Of a DNA stretch of 64,000 nt, positions 44,500 through 54,729 are shown one piece after another. The stretch comes from Rhizobium sp. Leaf371. GTDB taxonomy: Bacteria > Pseudomonadota > Alphaproteobacteria > Rhizobiales > Rhizobiaceae. Position numbers and translations under genes: made by a program. The stretch lies in NCBI RefSeq assembly GCF_001424045.1, contig NZ_LMQB01000027.1, positions 1-64,000 on the forward strand. Reading direction: 5' to 3'. Below the pieces are notes generated by a model. The model did no database searches. It worked only from the letters and a program-made list of their open reading frames with translations, and had not been told where the DNA came from. Numbering within the stretch: position 1 is the stretch's first letter; the number at the start of each line of letters is the position of its first letter.

Positions 44500-44850
44500 T
44501 TAATTGCGAATCTCGGCGAGCGTGTCGGCGCCGTGATGTTCCGCTAGCGCGTTGAGTTCGGCCAGGCGGCGGCGGTATTCGGCCTCGGAGATGGCGCCCG
44601 AGGCACGGCGCGCCGACAGCGCGCTCAGCCGCGACGAGACGCTCGCCGCCTCTTCGTTGGTCATCTGTGGTGCGGCCGCCGAGAGCTTGCCCTCGATGTT
44701 CGGATAAACGTCTTTCGGCACGGGGCGCGCCATCGTGGACGTATAGGCCGGTGTGCTGTCGGCCTGAGGGGTCGTGCAGCCGACGGCAGCGGCGCAAACA
44801 GCGCCGATCGCTGCAGCGCGCAGCATCGAATATCCCGACAGCAATTTCAT
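44500..44850 (-). CDS. Small lipoprotein (116 aa)
   Basis: Signal peptide and lipobox A-V-G-C with Cys25. The mature part includes a helical C-terminal segment (LSALSARRASGAISEAEYRRRLAELNALAEHH) that resembles a SHOCT-like short domain. It is likely a membrane-anchored protein. It lies between the aminotransferase and divergent phaC gene, a position also occupied by a lipoprotein gene in related rhizobia as I recall. Function unknown. Confidence 0.75.
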   Translation of the reverse strand: MKLLSGYSMLRAAAIGAVCAAAVGCTTPQADSTPAYTSTMARPVPKDVYPNIEGKLSAAAPQMTNEEAASVSSRLSALSARRASGAISEAEYRRRLAELNALAEHHGADTLAEIRN

Positions 44851-44996
44851 GTTATCCCTCTAAAGCCCAGATCGTCCGGCGGTTGCCGATTTGCGTGGCG
44901 TATCCCTGCCCCGCATGGCAACATGCGCTGGCACTTGTAGTGATATTCCGGCAAAATGTAAAAAGCCAAAAGCAAGAGATATGGCGGGAGGATCTG

Positions 44997-46835
44997 GTGG
45001 GAGACGACAAGACGACCGGCAACGGCGCGAGCGCCTTTGCGAGCTTCGATCCCAAAGCGATCGAGCCTTACCTGATCAAGGATCCGGAGGCCCTGACCGT
45101 CAATCTGGCCCGCTCGCTTGAACAGGTGGGCAAGGCGGCCTCCGCCTGGCTCGCCCCGCGCGAAAGCGGCGAGAAGGTCGACAAGATCGCCGATCCCATG
45201 ACGGATCTGGTAAAGACCCTGTCGAAGGTCACCGAATACTGGATGGCCGATCCGCGCCGATCGTTCGAGGCGCAGACGCATCTGATGACCAGCATGATGG
45301 GCATGTGGACCCGAAGCCTGCAGAAGGCCGGCGGCCTCGACGCGCCTTCGGTACCGGAGCCTCCGCGCGACAAGCGCTTTGCCGACCCCGACTGGGTGGC
45401 CAACCCATTCTTCGACATGCTGCGCCAGGCCTATCTCGTCCTGTCCGACTGGGCGGAAAAGATGGTGACCCGCACGGATGGCTTGGACGAGCATACCCGC
45501 CACAAGGCCGCCTTCTACGTCCGCCAGATCACGGACGCGCTCTCGCCGTCCAACTTCATCGCGACCAACCCGCAACTCTACCGCGAGACGGTGGCTGCCA
45601 ATGGCGCCAATCTCGTCAATGGCATGCGGATGCTGGCAGAGGACATTCTTTCCGGCAATGGCGAGCTTCGCCTTCGCCAGAGCGACACGAGCAAGTTCGA
45701 GATCGGCGAGAACATCGCGCTCACGCCGGGCAAGGTTCTGACGCAGAGCGACATCTGCCAGGTCATCCAGTACGATGCCACGACGGAAAAGGTGCTGAAG
45801 CGCCCTCTCCTCATCTGCCCGCCCTGGATCAATAAATTTTACGTCCTGGACCTCAATCCGCAGAAATCCTTCATCAAATGGGCTGTGGATCAGGGCCATA
45901 CGGTCTTCGTCATCTCCTGGGTCAATCCGGACGAGCGCCACGCCGCCAAGGATTGGGAATCCTACGCCCGCGAGGGCATCGGTTTTGCGCTCGACACGAT
46001 CAAGCAGGCGACGGGGGAAGACGAGGTCAATGCCGTCGGCTACTGCGTCGGCGGTACGCTGCTCGCGGCGACGTTGGCGCTGCACGCGCAAGAGGGCGAC
46101 ACGCGGATCCAGTCGGCGACGCTTTTCACGACGCAGGTCGATTTCACCCATGCGGGCGATCTCAAGGTCTTCGTCGACGAGGACCAGATCGCGCAGATCG
46201 AATCGCGCATGAGCGAGAAAGGCTATCTCGAAGGATCGAGCATGGCGCTCGCCTTCAACATGCTGCGCGCGTCCGAACTCATCTGGCCGTATTTCGTCAA
46301 CAACTACCTGAAGGGTGTCGAGCCTTCGGCCTTCGACCTTCTCTACTGGAACGCCGATTCGACGCGGATGCCGGCGGCCAATCATTCGTTCTACCTGCGC
46401 AACTGCTATCTCGAGAACAAGCTCAGCCGCGGCGAGATGCAGCTGGCAGGCAAGACGCTGTCTCTCAAGGACGTGACGATCCCGATCTACAATCTGGCGA
46501 CCCGGGAAGATCACATCGCACCGGCGAAATCGGTCTTTCTCGGCAGCAGCGCCTTCGGGGGAGAAGTTACCTATGTACTGTCGGGCTCCGGCCACATCGC
46601 CGGCGTCGTCAATCCGCCGGACAAGCGAAAGTACCAGTTCTGGACCGGCGGGCCGCCGATCGGGGAACTGGACGACTGGATTGCGAGCGCCGAGGAAACG
46701 CCGGGTTCGTGGTGGCCGAACTGGCACGACTGGGTGGCGTCTCTCGATGGCGAACGGATCAAGGCACGGCGAACGGGTGGCTCGATGAATTCGATCGAGG
46801 AGGCTCCGGGCTCTTTCGTCAGGGCTCGGGCTTGA
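44997..46835 (+). CDS. phaC: Class I poly(3-hydroxyalkanoate) synthase
   Basis: 612-residue polymerase that builds polyhydroxybutyrate from 3-hydroxybutyryl-CoA on granules. The lipase-like box GYCVGG places the catalytic cysteine near residue 350; Asp in TREDHIAPA and His in GSGHIAGV complete the triad. The N-terminal ADPDWVANPFFDMLRQAYL is typical of class I. The start is a GTG at 44997 with GGAGG 6 bases upstream; the ATG at 44981 is out of frame. It stands alone, divergent from the lipoprotein gene. Confidence 0.95.
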   Translation: MGDDKTTGNGASAFASFDPKAIEPYLIKDPEALTVNLARSLEQVGKAASAWLAPRESGEKVDKIADPMTDLVKTLSKVTEYWMADPRRSFEAQTHLMTSMMGMWTRSLQKAGGLDAPSVPEPPRDKRFADPDWVANPFFDMLRQAYLVLSDWAEKMVTRTDGLDEHTRHKAAFYVRQITDALSPSNFIATNPQLYRETVAANGANLVNGMRMLAEDILSGNGELRLRQSDTSKFEIGENIALTPGKVLTQSDICQVIQYDATTEKVLKRPLLICPPWINKFYVLDLNPQKSFIKWAVDQGHTVFVISWVNPDERHAAKDWESYAREGIGFALDTIKQATGEDEVNAVGYCVGGTLLAATLALHAQEGDTRIQSATLFTTQVDFTHAGDLKVFVDEDQIAQIESRMSEKGYLEGSSMALAFNMLRASELIWPYFVNNYLKGVEPSAFDLLYWNADSTRMPAANHSFYLRNCYLENKLSRGEMQLAGKTLSLKDVTIPIYNLATREDHIAPAKSVFLGSSAFGGEVTYVLSGSGHIAGVVNPPDKRKYQFWTGGPPIGELDDWIASAEETPGSWWPNWHDWVASLDGERIKARRTGGSMNSIEEAPGSFVRARA

Positions 46836-46861
46836 GTGCTGCTTCAGGCAGTGTTCGGACA

Positions 46862-46887
46862 AATGGCCGGCTCCTTGGCCGGCCATT
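46862..46887. terminator. Hairpin after phaC
   Basis: AATGGCCGG (46862-46870) and CCGGCCATT (46879-46887), a 9-bp stem with an 8-base loop. There is no T-run, so it is a possible terminator or stabilising stem. Confidence 0.45.
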
Positions 46888-47109
46888 GCTCGACCAAGTG
46901 ACCGACGCAGCGACCGAGCGCAGATTCGCTCGATTTTCTGCGGTGCGATTTGTGATTTTCTCCCAACCGTTCATTGCCGACCTCCCGGCTTGCCACTAGC
47001 ATGAGCGGCGCGGCCTCTTCGGGCCGGCACACCATCCCGGGGCGGTCGCCTCATCGAGAACTTCAGATCAGAAGACGACGCACGACAGGCATGCAGGAAG
47101 GGTCCGGCC

Positions 47110-47940
47110 ATGGTCAACTATATCGAAGCGGCGGCCGCGCCCCTGCGGAACACCGGCGTCATCCGGCTGCACACGCCGGAGGACTTTGAAGGCATGCGGC
47201 GCGCCTGTCTCGTCACCGCGCGCTGCCTCGATGCGCTGGTTGATATCGTCAAGCCCGGCGTCACCACCGACGCGATCGACCGCTTCGTGTTCGACTTCGG
47301 CATGGAAAACGGCGTCCTCCCGGCGACGCTCAACTATCGCGGCTACACCAAGTCGTCCTGCACCTCGATCAACCATGTCGTCTGCCACGGCATTCCCAAC
47401 GACAAGCCGCTGCGCGAAGGCGACATCGTCAATATCGACGTGACCTATGTCGTGGACGGTTGGCACGGCGATTCGAGCCGGATGTATCCGGTCGGCGAGA
47501 TCAAGCGTGCCGCACAGCGGCTGCTCGAGGTCACGCATGAATGTCTCATGCGCGGAATCGCGGCGGTGAAGCCCGGCGTCCGCATCGGCGCGATCGGCGA
47601 GGCGATCCAGACATTCGCCGAGACGGAGCGCTGCTCCGTGGTGCGGGATTTCTGCGGCCATGGCGTCGGACGGCTGTTCCACGATGCGCCGAACATCCTG
47701 CATTACGGTCGGGCCAGCGATGGTCCCGAGATGCGCGAGGGCATGATCTTCACCATCGAGCCGATGATCAATCTCGGCCGACCGCATGTGAAGGTGCTGG
47801 CGGACGGCTGGACGGCCGTGACGCGCGATCGGTCGCTGTCCGCGCAGTACGAGCATGCCGTGGGCGTGACGGCCGATGGCTGCGAGATCTTCACGCTCTC
47901 GCCCGCCGGCCTCGACCGGCCCGGCCTGCCGGCCTTGTGA
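47110..47940 (+). CDS. map: Type I methionine aminopeptidase
   Basis: 276 residues; removes the initiator methionine from new proteins. The two-metal ligands can be followed: Asp in [17 protein letters not shown] (two Asp), His in [11 protein letters not shown], Glu in [10 protein letters not shown] and Glu in [11 protein letters not shown]. The substrate His lies in VVCHGIPND. The stop shares a base with the start of radC (TGATG), so translation is coupled. Confidence 0.95.
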   Translation: MVNYIEAAAAPLRNTGVIRLHTPEDFEGMRRACLVTARCLDALVDIVKPGVTTDAIDRFVFDFGMENGVLPATLNYRGYTKSSCTSINHVVCHGIPNDKPLREGDIVNIDVTYVVDGWHGDSSRMYPVGEIKRAAQRLLEVTHECLMRGIAAVKPGVRIGAIGEAIQTFAETERCSVVRDFCGHGVGRLFHDAPNILHYGRASDGPEMREGMIFTIEPMINLGRPHVKVLADGWTAVTRDRSLSAQYEHAVGVTADGCEIFTLSPAGLDRPGLPAL

Positions 47941-48758
47941 TGGGGGCAAGACCGCCCTTCGGCATCGACGACGACCCGCCGGAGCCTGCGGACGAACGCG
48001 GCTTCTTTGCGGATCAACCGGCCCGCTCCGCCCCTTCGTCACGGCAGGGACGATTTGCGCCGAAGCCGGAGGCAAAAGGTGACGACGAGGCCCATTATCA
48101 CGGACACCGCGACAGGCTGAGAAGCCGCTACCGCGACAATGGCGATACCGCGCTGGCGGACTACGAGCTGCTGGAACTCCTGTTGTTCCGCCTCATCCCC
48201 AGACGCGATACGAAGCCGATCGCCAAGGCGCTTCTCGACCGATTCGGCACGCTTTCCGGTGTGCTTGGCGCCCCGCCTGCCCTGCTGCAGGAGGTCAAGG
48301 GCATCGGGGAGGCTGTCGCGCTCGACCTGAAGCTGGTCTCGACCATCGCGCACCGGATGCTGAAAAGCGAGCTGCGCGGCAAGAAGGTGCTCTCGTCCTG
48401 GTCCCAAGTGATCGAATATTGCCATGCGGCGATGGCCAACGAGATGCGGGAGCAGTTCCGCATCCTGTTCCTCGACAAGCGCAATGCGCTGATCGCCGAC
48501 GAGGTGCAGCAGACCGGAACGATCGATCATACGCCCGTCTATCCGCGCGAAGTCATCAAGCGCGCACTCGAGCTGTCCGCGACGGCGATCATCCTCGTCC
48601 ACAACCATCCCTCCGGCGATCCGACGCCGTCGCGCGCCGATATCGACATGACGAAGACGATCATCGATACGGCGAAGCCGCTCGGGGTGGCGGTCCATGA
48701 CCACATCATCATCGGCCGGGATGGGCATGCGAGTCTGCGGGGACTACGCCTGATCTAG
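47940..48758 (+). CDS. radC: RadC/JAB-domain protein
   Basis: 272 residues. An N-terminal disordered stretch of about 60 residues leads to a helix-hairpin-helix-like region ([16 protein letters not shown]) and a C-terminal JAMM metalloprotease-like domain with [14 protein letters not shown]. Despite its name the family has no proven repair function. The ATG overlaps the map stop by one base; the frame back to 47541 lies inside map. Confidence 0.92.
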   Translation: MGARPPFGIDDDPPEPADERGFFADQPARSAPSSRQGRFAPKPEAKGDDEAHYHGHRDRLRSRYRDNGDTALADYELLELLLFRLIPRRDTKPIAKALLDRFGTLSGVLGAPPALLQEVKGIGEAVALDLKLVSTIAHRMLKSELRGKKVLSSWSQVIEYCHAAMANEMREQFRILFLDKRNALIADEVQQTGTIDHTPVYPREVIKRALELSATAIILVHNHPSGDPTPSRADIDMTKTIIDTAKPLGVAVHDHIIIGRDGHASLRGLRLI

Positions 48759-48923
48759 CCCAAGACCTGCGAACAACGGCTCAAGCTCGCGCAGAGCTTG
48801 CCGCGCTGTCGGATTCCCGCCATTTCGCGTCGTTCACACCGTCTCCATGATTGACCTTTAGGACGTTGAAGCGCGACATTCGCCGCAACGCACAATGATT
48901 CATCGTTCTATCGGAAACATTCC

Positions 48924-50333
48924 ATGATGCAGTATGACCTCATCGTCGTCGGCAGCGGTCCCGCTGGCCGGCGTGCCGCCATCCAGGCTGCCAAGCTCGG
49001 CAAGAAGGTGGTGGTGATCGAACAGGGCAAACGCGTTGGTGGCGTTTCCGTCCACACCGGCACGATCCCTTCCAAGACGATGCGCGAGACGGCCCTCAAC
49101 CTGTCCGGCTGGCGCGAACGCGGCTTCTACGGACGCGCCTACCGGGTCAAGGAACAGATCAGCGCCGAGGACCTGCGCCGCCGCCTGCTGATCACTCTCG
49201 ACCACGAGGTCGAAGTGCTGGAGCACCAGTTCGCCCGCAACCGCGTGCAGCATCTGCGGGGACGGGCAAGCTTCGTCGATGCCACGACGATGCAGATCGC
49301 CAAGGAAGACGGCGAGGTCATGCAGATCACCGGCCGGAGCATCCTGCTGGCCGTCGGCACGAAGCCGTTCCGGCCCGACTATATTCCCTTTGACGGCAAG
49401 ACCGTTCTCGACAGCGACGAACTGCTCGACATCGAAGAACTGCCGCGCTCGATGGCTGTCATCGGTGCCGGCGTCATCGGCATCGAATATGCAACGATCT
49501 TCAGCGCGCTCGACACGGCCGTGACGATCATCGATCCGAAATCGACCATGCTCGACTTCATCGACAAGGAGATCGTCGAGGACTTCATCTATCAGTTGCG
49601 CGACCGCAACATGAAGCTGCATCTCGGCCAGAAGGCCGACAAGGTGGAGCGCATGCCCGACGGGCGTTGCCAGATCACCCTCGACAGCGGCCGCGTCATC
49701 ATCTGCGAGATGGTGCTGTTTGCCGCCGGGCGCATGGGGGCGACGGAGACGCTGAACCTTGCGGCGGCCGGGCTGCAGGCCGATAGCCGCGGGCGGCTGA
49801 GCGTCAATCCCGAGACGTTCCAGACGTCGGTTCCCAACATCTATGCGGCCGGCGACGTCATCGGGTTCCCCAGCCTTGCCTCCACATCCATGGAACAAGG
49901 GCGGATTGCGGCCCGCGTCGCCGTCGGTGCGATCGCCAAGGAGCCGCCGAAATTCTTCCCCTACGGCATCTACGCCGTGCCTGAAATCTCGACCTGCGGC
50001 CTGACCGAGGAAGAGGTGAAGACGCGCGGCATTCCTTACGAATGCGGCATCGCGCGTTTCCGCGAGACCTCGCGCGGGCACATCATGGGCCTTGATTCGG
50101 GCCTCTTGAAGCTGATCTTCTCGCTGAAGACCCGACGCCTCCTCGGCATCCATATCGTGGGCGAAGGCGCGACCGAACTCGTGCATATCGGCCAGGCCGT
50201 GCTCAACCTGAAGGGCACCGTCGAATACTTCGTGGAGAATACCTTCAACTATCCGACGCTTGCCGAAGCCTACAAGATCGCCGGTCTCGACGCCTGGAAC
50301 CGCATGGGCGACCTGCAGGGCAGCCAGCGCTGA
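48924..50333 (+). CDS. sthA: Soluble pyridine nucleotide transhydrogenase (Si-specific)
   Basis: 469-residue flavoprotein exchanging hydride between NADPH and NAD+. The FAD loop VVGSGPAGRRAAIQAAKLG is at the N-terminus and NAD(P) site VIGAGVIGIEYATIF near residue 180. The disulfide motif of related reductases is absent: the region reads GGVSVHTGTIPSKT, as expected for SthA, which lacks that redox pair. ATGs at 48924 and 48927 are both possible. It would balance NADPH in a PHB-producing cell. Confidence 0.92.
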   Translation: MMQYDLIVVGSGPAGRRAAIQAAKLGKKVVVIEQGKRVGGVSVHTGTIPSKTMRETALNLSGWRERGFYGRAYRVKEQISAEDLRRRLLITLDHEVEVLEHQFARNRVQHLRGRASFVDATTMQIAKEDGEVMQITGRSILLAVGTKPFRPDYIPFDGKTVLDSDELLDIEELPRSMAVIGAGVIGIEYATIFSALDTAVTIIDPKSTMLDFIDKEIVEDFIYQLRDRNMKLHLGQKADKVERMPDGRCQITLDSGRVIICEMVLFAAGRMGATETLNLAAAGLQADSRGRLSVNPETFQTSVPNIYAAGDVIGFPSLASTSMEQGRIAARVAVGAIAKEPPKFFPYGIYAVPEISTCGLTEEEVKTRGIPYECGIARFRETSRGHIMGLDSGLLKLIFSLKTRRLLGIHIVGEGATELVHIGQAVLNLKGTVEYFVENTFNYPTLAEAYKIAGLDAWNRMGDLQGSQR

Positions 50334-50402
50334 TCAGCGGCCGGCTCTGCAGGTAAGCATCCGCCACCTCCGATCTAACCGGCGACGCTCTTCAAAATCC
50401 CT

Positions 50403-50450
50403 GACAAACGAAAAACCCCGCCGGCGGAACCGGCGGGGTTTTCGTTTGTC
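50403..50450. terminator. Long bidirectional terminator between sthA and tig
   Basis: CCCCGCCGG (50416-50424), a 5-base loop and CCGGCGGGG (50430-50438), flanked by A and T runs. The complementarity continues outward to GACAAACG and CGTTTGTC with a single extra A, giving nearly 22 bp. It suits the two converging genes. Confidence 0.9.
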
Positions 50451-50465
50451 CGGATTTCGCTGCGA

Positions 50466-51950
50466 TTACTCGGCAGCGGTGTCGTCGGCGGCCTTCTTCT
50501 TGGCGGCCTTCTTCTTCGGCGCAGCGGCTTCGGCGGTTTCTTCGCCTTCGGCAGCTTCAGCCTTTGCAGCAGACTTCTTCTTCGCAGACTTCTTGGCCGG
50601 CTTCTCGGCGCCGTCCTCGTCTTCCGCCATCAGCTCTTCCTTGCTGACCGTCTTGTCGGTCACGCTGACTTCGGACAGGAGATGATCGACGACCTTTTCT
50701 TCGAACAACGGCGCGCGCAGCGAAGCGGCAGCACCCGGTGTCTTCTGGAAGTAGTCGATGATCTGCTTTTCCTGGCCGGGGAACTGGCGAAGCTGATCGA
50801 ACAGCGACCGCTGCATTTCCTCGTCCGTGACCGTCACACCGGCCTTTTCGCCGATTTCCGACAGAACGAGACCGAGGCGAACGCGGCGTTCGGCAAGCTT
50901 GCGATATTCGACGCGGGCTTCTTCTTCCGTCGTATCTTCATCGGCGAAGGTCTTGCCGGCCTGCTCCAGGTCGGTGTTGATCTGGCGCCAGATGTTGTCG
51001 AACTCGGCATCGACGAGGCGCTGCGGCGTGTCGAACTGGTACATTTCGTCCAGCTGGTCGAGCATCTGACGCTTGACCTTCTGGCGCGTCATCGAGCCGT
51101 ACTGGCTTTCGATCTGGCCGCGAACGATTTCCTTCAGCTTGTCAGCCGATTCGACGCCGAGCTTCGTGGCGAGCTCGTCGTTGATCTCGACGGCGCCGGG
51201 AGCGGCAATCGCCTTGACCTTGATGTCGAAGGTGGCTTCCTTGCCGGCGAGGTTCGCCGCCGGGTACTCGGCCGGGAACGTGACCGTGATTGTCTTCTCG
51301 TCGCCGGTGGAGGCGCCGACCAGCTGCTCTTCGAAGCCGGGGATGAAGCGGTTGGAGCCGAGAACCAGCTCTGCGTCTTCGTCCTTGCCGCCGTCGAAGG
51401 CTTCGCCCTCGACCTTGCCGAGGTAATCGATCGTGACGCGGTCGCCGTTCTCGGCTGCACCGGTCTTGTCTTCGAAGGTCCGTGCGCTCTCGGCGATGCG
51501 CATGATCTGCTCGGTGACTTCGTCTTCGGCGATATCGACCACTTCGCGCGTGATCTTGATGCCGCTGACATCCTTGAGCTCGATGGCCGGGATGACTTCA
51601 TAAGCGAGCGTAAATTCGAAATCGGCTTCCGCGCTGAGGATCTTTTCGGCTTCCGCCTCGTCCTCGGTCATCGCCACTTCCGGCTGGGTCGCAGACTTTT
51701 CGCCGCGCTCGGACAGGATTTCGGTGGGCTTGTCGCGGACGAGCTCATTGACGAGCTCGGCCATGATCGACTTGCCGTACATCTTCTTGAGATGTGCAAA
51801 GGGTACCTTGCCCGGGCGGAAGCCGTTGATCTTGACCTTGTCCTTGGCATCGGCCAGGCGCTCGTTCATGCGCGCCTGCATGTCCTTTGCCGGGATGACG
51901 ACCTTGAGTTCGCGCTTCAGCCCGTCCGCGAGCGTTTCGATAACCTGCAT
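50466..51950 (-). CDS. tig: Trigger factor
   Basis: 494-residue ribosome-bound chaperone and peptidyl-prolyl isomerase. The ribosome-binding signature [17 protein letters not shown] is near residues 44-60, the FKBP-like domain near 155-240 ([20 protein letters not shown]), and a helical C-terminal chaperone domain follows. The last 50 or so residues are a low-complexity Lys/Ala/Glu tail (KKKAAKKKA), seen in some alphaproteobacterial copies. It ends at a shared terminator with sthA. Confidence 0.95.
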   Translation of the reverse strand: MQVIETLADGLKRELKVVIPAKDMQARMNERLADAKDKVKINGFRPGKVPFAHLKKMYGKSIMAELVNELVRDKPTEILSERGEKSATQPEVAMTEDEAEAEKILSAEADFEFTLAYEVIPAIELKDVSGIKITREVVDIAEDEVTEQIMRIAESARTFEDKTGAAENGDRVTIDYLGKVEGEAFDGGKDEDAELVLGSNRFIPGFEEQLVGASTGDEKTITVTFPAEYPAANLAGKEATFDIKVKAIAAPGAVEINDELATKLGVESADKLKEIVRGQIESQYGSMTRQKVKRQMLDQLDEMYQFDTPQRLVDAEFDNIWRQINTDLEQAGKTFADEDTTEEEARVEYRKLAERRVRLGLVLSEIGEKAGVTVTDEEMQRSLFDQLRQFPGQEKQIIDYFQKTPGAAASLRAPLFEEKVVDHLLSEVSVTDKTVSKEELMAEDEDGAEKPAKKSAKKKSAAKAEAAEGEETAEAAAPKKKAAKKKAADDTAAE

Positions 51951-52100
51951 GTTCCAACCTTCATTTCACGTTGACAGGGCTCTGCCATTGAATGCTTCAG
52001 GCGAGCCGATCCGGGTGCCGGGAATGGCTTTACGCAAATCGAACGCCGCTTTGCAAGCAAAACAGCGTTGCCGCAGGGCCGAAACGACCCCTCGTTTATC

Positions 52101-52185
<85 letters not shown>

Positions 52186-52520
52186 GTTCAGAAGCGGCTG
52201 CCTGGTCGCAACGGTCGAGCGGGACATCAGATTCCCTCTGCAACCGGGTCCAGGCCTTCCCGAGCGCGGCGTCTCTATAACACCCGTTCCCTGGGGATCA
52301 AAGGGAAAATGCGGTTTTCCGGCGTCCGCGCCTCTGGGACGCGCAGGGCGCGCAACCGGATCGCCCGATCGGTTTCTTCCGTCCTGCCACCGGAGACTTG
52401 CATCTACCGCATGGGTGCGATGCAGCAAACCCCCTGCCTCTAATCGATTTGATTGGCTATATCAGCGTCATGACAACGCGCCGGTGAGAAATGCCGGCAC
52501 TTCCAAAAAGGAAACCGGAC
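52186..52520. other. Intergenic region between tRNA-Leu and the first DUF1127 gene
   Basis: About 335 bases without a gene. It contains the candidate tRNA promoter at 52274-52301. CTATATC at about 52457 could be the -10 of the DUF1127 gene. No other structure is clear. Confidence 0.5.
52274..52301 (-). promoter_or_regulatory. Candidate promoter of tRNA-Leu(TAG)
   Basis: On the minus strand, TTGATC (52301-52296) and TATAGA (52279-52274) are separated by 16 bases, about 90 bases before the tRNA. Confidence 0.4.
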
Positions 52521-52664
52521 ATGAACATCACCCGCTCTTTCTCCACATGGCGCAAATATCGTCAGACCGTTTCGGAACTCGGCCGCATGAGCGATCGCGA
52601 ACTGAACGACCTCGGCATCGGCCGCAGCGACATCCTGAGCGTTGCCCGCAAGGCCGTTCGCTAA
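52521..52664 (+). CDS. DUF1127 micro-protein 1 (47 aa)
   Basis: Forty-seven residues, arginine-rich: MNITRSFSTWRKYRQTVSEL then LSDREL-like SDRELNDLGIGRSDI and ending ARKAVR. The pattern L-x-x-L-S-D-x-x-L-x-D-I/L-G-I-x-R defines DUF1127 (YjiS-like). In alphaproteobacteria such proteins act as small RNA-binding or RNA-turnover modulators (for example CcaF1 of R. sphaeroides) and in phosphate and carbon control in Agrobacterium. AAGGAAA precedes the ATG. A strong terminator follows, so it is monocistronic. Confidence 0.88.
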   Translation: MNITRSFSTWRKYRQTVSELGRMSDRELNDLGIGRSDILSVARKAVR

Positions 52665-52694
52665 ACGATATCAGCCAAAAGGCTTATGGATATC

Positions 52695-52725
52695 AACACC
52701 CTCCGGTCCCGCCGGAGGGTGTTTT
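52695..52725 (+). terminator. Rho-independent terminator of DUF1127 gene 1
   Basis: AACACCCTCCGG (52695-52706), 5-base loop, CCGGAGGGTGTT (52712-52723), then TT and CGTTTGTG. Confidence 0.9.
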
Positions 52726-52824
52726 CGTTTGTGCCACTCGGCGCCGATTCTCCCCGGTTTTCCGGTGCGTCAGCTATCAGCTACAAAATTGGTCAGACCT
52801 CTCAGCTGCGTGTAAAATGAGCAG

Positions 52825-52851
52825 GCATCTGCACAAATGCATGGCAGATGC
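52825..52851. repeat. 8-bp inverted repeat before DUF1127 gene 2
   Basis: GCATCTGC (52825-52832), an 11-base loop, GCAGATGC (52844-52851). The stem is perfect. No gene contains it, so it could be an operator or a stem in a leader RNA. A TATAAT sequence lies at 52888-52893, 60 bases before the gene. Confidence 0.45.
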
Positions 52852-52952
52852 ATAGTCTTTGCACTCCATCTTGCCAGAGCTTGGGCGTATAATCAGCATC
52901 AACGAGATGGCTGAAATGAACGCCTCTCAGCAGGACATCCAAGGACAAGACC

Positions 52953-53096
52953 ATGAACCCCATTCGCATCGCCAAGAGCTGGATCAACTACCGTCGTACC
53001 GTTGCCGAACTCGGCAACCTCTCCAACCACGCTCTGTCAGACATCGGCATCACGCGTTTCGACATCCGCAACATCGCATCGCGCTCTTATCGCTAA
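52953..53096 (+). CDS. DUF1127 micro-protein 2 (47 aa)
   Basis: Forty-seven residues, paralogous to the protein 290 bases upstream: MNPIRIAKSWINYRRTVAEL, then LSNHALSDIGITRFDI and SRSYR. Both have the same length and conserved positions, but only moderate identity, so the duplication is old. AAGGAC precedes the ATG. TATAAT at 52888-52893 gives it its own promoter and a terminator follows, so it is an independent unit. Confidence 0.88.
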   Translation: MNPIRIAKSWINYRRTVAELGNLSNHALSDIGITRFDIRNIASRSYR

Positions 53097-53146
53097 TCGG
53101 CCCGGTCTTCCGTCCATTCACCGGCGGATCGGCTGAACTGTATGCC

Positions 53147-53172
53147 AACGGCGCTTTTCGGGGCGCCGTTTT
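53147..53172 (+). terminator. Rho-independent terminator of DUF1127 gene 2
   Basis: AACGGCGC (53147-53154), an 8-base loop, GCGCCGTT (53163-53170), then TT and CGTTTGTG. Confidence 0.85.
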
Positions 53173-53256
53173 CGTTTGTGCGCGGGGCCCCGAGCGCTGT
53201 CCCCGCGTGACATGCCTACCCTTCCGGCAGACCGCGTTTTGGTTTATGAACGCGCC

Positions 53257-54690
53257 ATGACGAAGCAAAGCTCCCCCTCTCCCATCCATGTCATCGGCGG
53301 CGGCCTTGCCGGCAGCGAGGCTGCCTGGCAGATCGCCCAATCCGGCATTCCGGTCGTTCTCCACGAGATGCGCGGGGTCCGCGAGACCGAGGCGCACAAG
53401 ACCGATCATCTCGCGGAACTGGTCTGCTCCAACTCCTTCCGCTCCGACGACGCGACCAGCAATGCCGTCGGCGTCCTACATGCAGAGATGCGCCTTGCCG
53501 GCTCGCTGATCATGGCGTGTGCCGACCGGAACCAAGTGCCGGCGGGCGGCGCGCTGGCCGTCGACCGGGAAGGCTTTTCGGCTGCGGTCACGAAGGCGAT
53601 CGGCGAGCACCCGCTGATTGACCTCACGCGCGAGGAAGTGTCCGCGCTTCCGCCGGAGGACTGGGATCTCGCCATCATCGCGACCGGGCCGCTTACCGCT
53701 CCGGCGCTTGCGGAAGCCATCCAGGCGCAGACCGGTGCCGACGCGCTCGCCTTCTTCGACGCCATCGCTCCGATCGTCCACACGGAGACGATCGACATGG
53801 ATGTCGGCTGGTTCCAGTCGCGCTACGACAAGGTCGGCCCCGGCGGAACGGGCAAGGATTACATCAACTGCCCGATGGACGAAGCCCAGTACAATGCCTT
53901 CATCGATGCCCTGGTCGCAGGCGACCGAATCGGCTTCAAGGAATGGGAAGGCACGCCCTATTTCGACGGCTGCCTGCCCATCGAGGTCATGGCGGAGCGC
54001 GGTCGGGAGACGCTTCGGCACGGCCCGATGAAGCCGATGGGCCTGACGAATGCGCACAATCCGACCGTCAAGCCGTATGCGGTGGTGCAGTTGCGGCAGG
54101 ACAATGCGCTCGGCACGCTCTACAACATGGTGGGCTTCCAGACGAAGCTCAAATACGGCGCGCAGGCGGACATCATCCGCATGATTCCCGGACTCGAACG
54201 TGCGGAGTTCGCGCGTCTGGGTGGCCTGCATCGCAACACCTATCTGAATTCACCTGTCCTGCTCGACCGTTCGCTGACGCTGAAATCCCGTCCGGGACTT
54301 CGCTTTGCGGGTCAGATCACGGGCTGCGAAGGATATGTGGAAAGTGCCAGCATCGGTCTCCTGGCGGGACGATTCGCTGCGGCCGAACGTCGGGGAGAGA
54401 CATTGCACCTGCCGCCGACGACGACCGCCTTCGGCGCGCTGCTCGGGCATATCACCGGTGGTCATATCGTTTCGGACGAAGAGCCGGGGAAGCGCTCCTT
54501 CCAGCCGATGAACGTGAATTTCGGACTGTTTCCGCCGCTCGATCCCGGTGCCATCGTGAAGCCCGAGGGCGTCAAGCGCTTCCGCGGCAAGGACAAGGCG
54601 ATCGTCAAGAAGAACCTCGTCGCGAGCCGTGCACTTGCGGATTGCGCCGCATGGCTCGGGCTGGACGACGGTCTCCTGAAGTCAGCCTGA
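53257..54690 (+). CDS. trmFO: Methylenetetrahydrofolate-tRNA-(uracil-5-)-methyltransferase TrmFO
   Basis: 477 residues; makes 5-methyluridine at position 54 of tRNA with methylenetetrahydrofolate and FADH2. The FAD loop [17 protein letters not shown] is near residue 12, followed by [29 protein letters not shown], and [22 protein letters not shown] near 346. The start at 53257 is the ATG of MTKQSSPSP; a longer frame begins at 53176 in the terminator of the previous gene and is rejected. Confidence 0.95.
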   Translation: MTKQSSPSPIHVIGGGLAGSEAAWQIAQSGIPVVLHEMRGVRETEAHKTDHLAELVCSNSFRSDDATSNAVGVLHAEMRLAGSLIMACADRNQVPAGGALAVDREGFSAAVTKAIGEHPLIDLTREEVSALPPEDWDLAIIATGPLTAPALAEAIQAQTGADALAFFDAIAPIVHTETIDMDVGWFQSRYDKVGPGGTGKDYINCPMDEAQYNAFIDALVAGDRIGFKEWEGTPYFDGCLPIEVMAERGRETLRHGPMKPMGLTNAHNPTVKPYAVVQLRQDNALGTLYNMVGFQTKLKYGAQADIIRMIPGLERAEFARLGGLHRNTYLNSPVLLDRSLTLKSRPGLRFAGQITGCEGYVESASIGLLAGRFAAAERRGETLHLPPTTTAFGALLGHITGGHIVSDEEPGKRSFQPMNVNFGLFPPLDPGAIVKPEGVKRFRGKDKAIVKKNLVASRALADCAAWLGLDDGLLKSA

Positions 54691-54729
54691 GGTTTTCGCC
54701 GGCCCCGTCGGAGGGCCAACCTGTCGGGT

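Noticed and set aside
48924-50333. Loss of redox cysteines in the sthA product as a disabling mutation
   Set aside because: Soluble transhydrogenases normally lack the disulfide pair, so this is a family trait.
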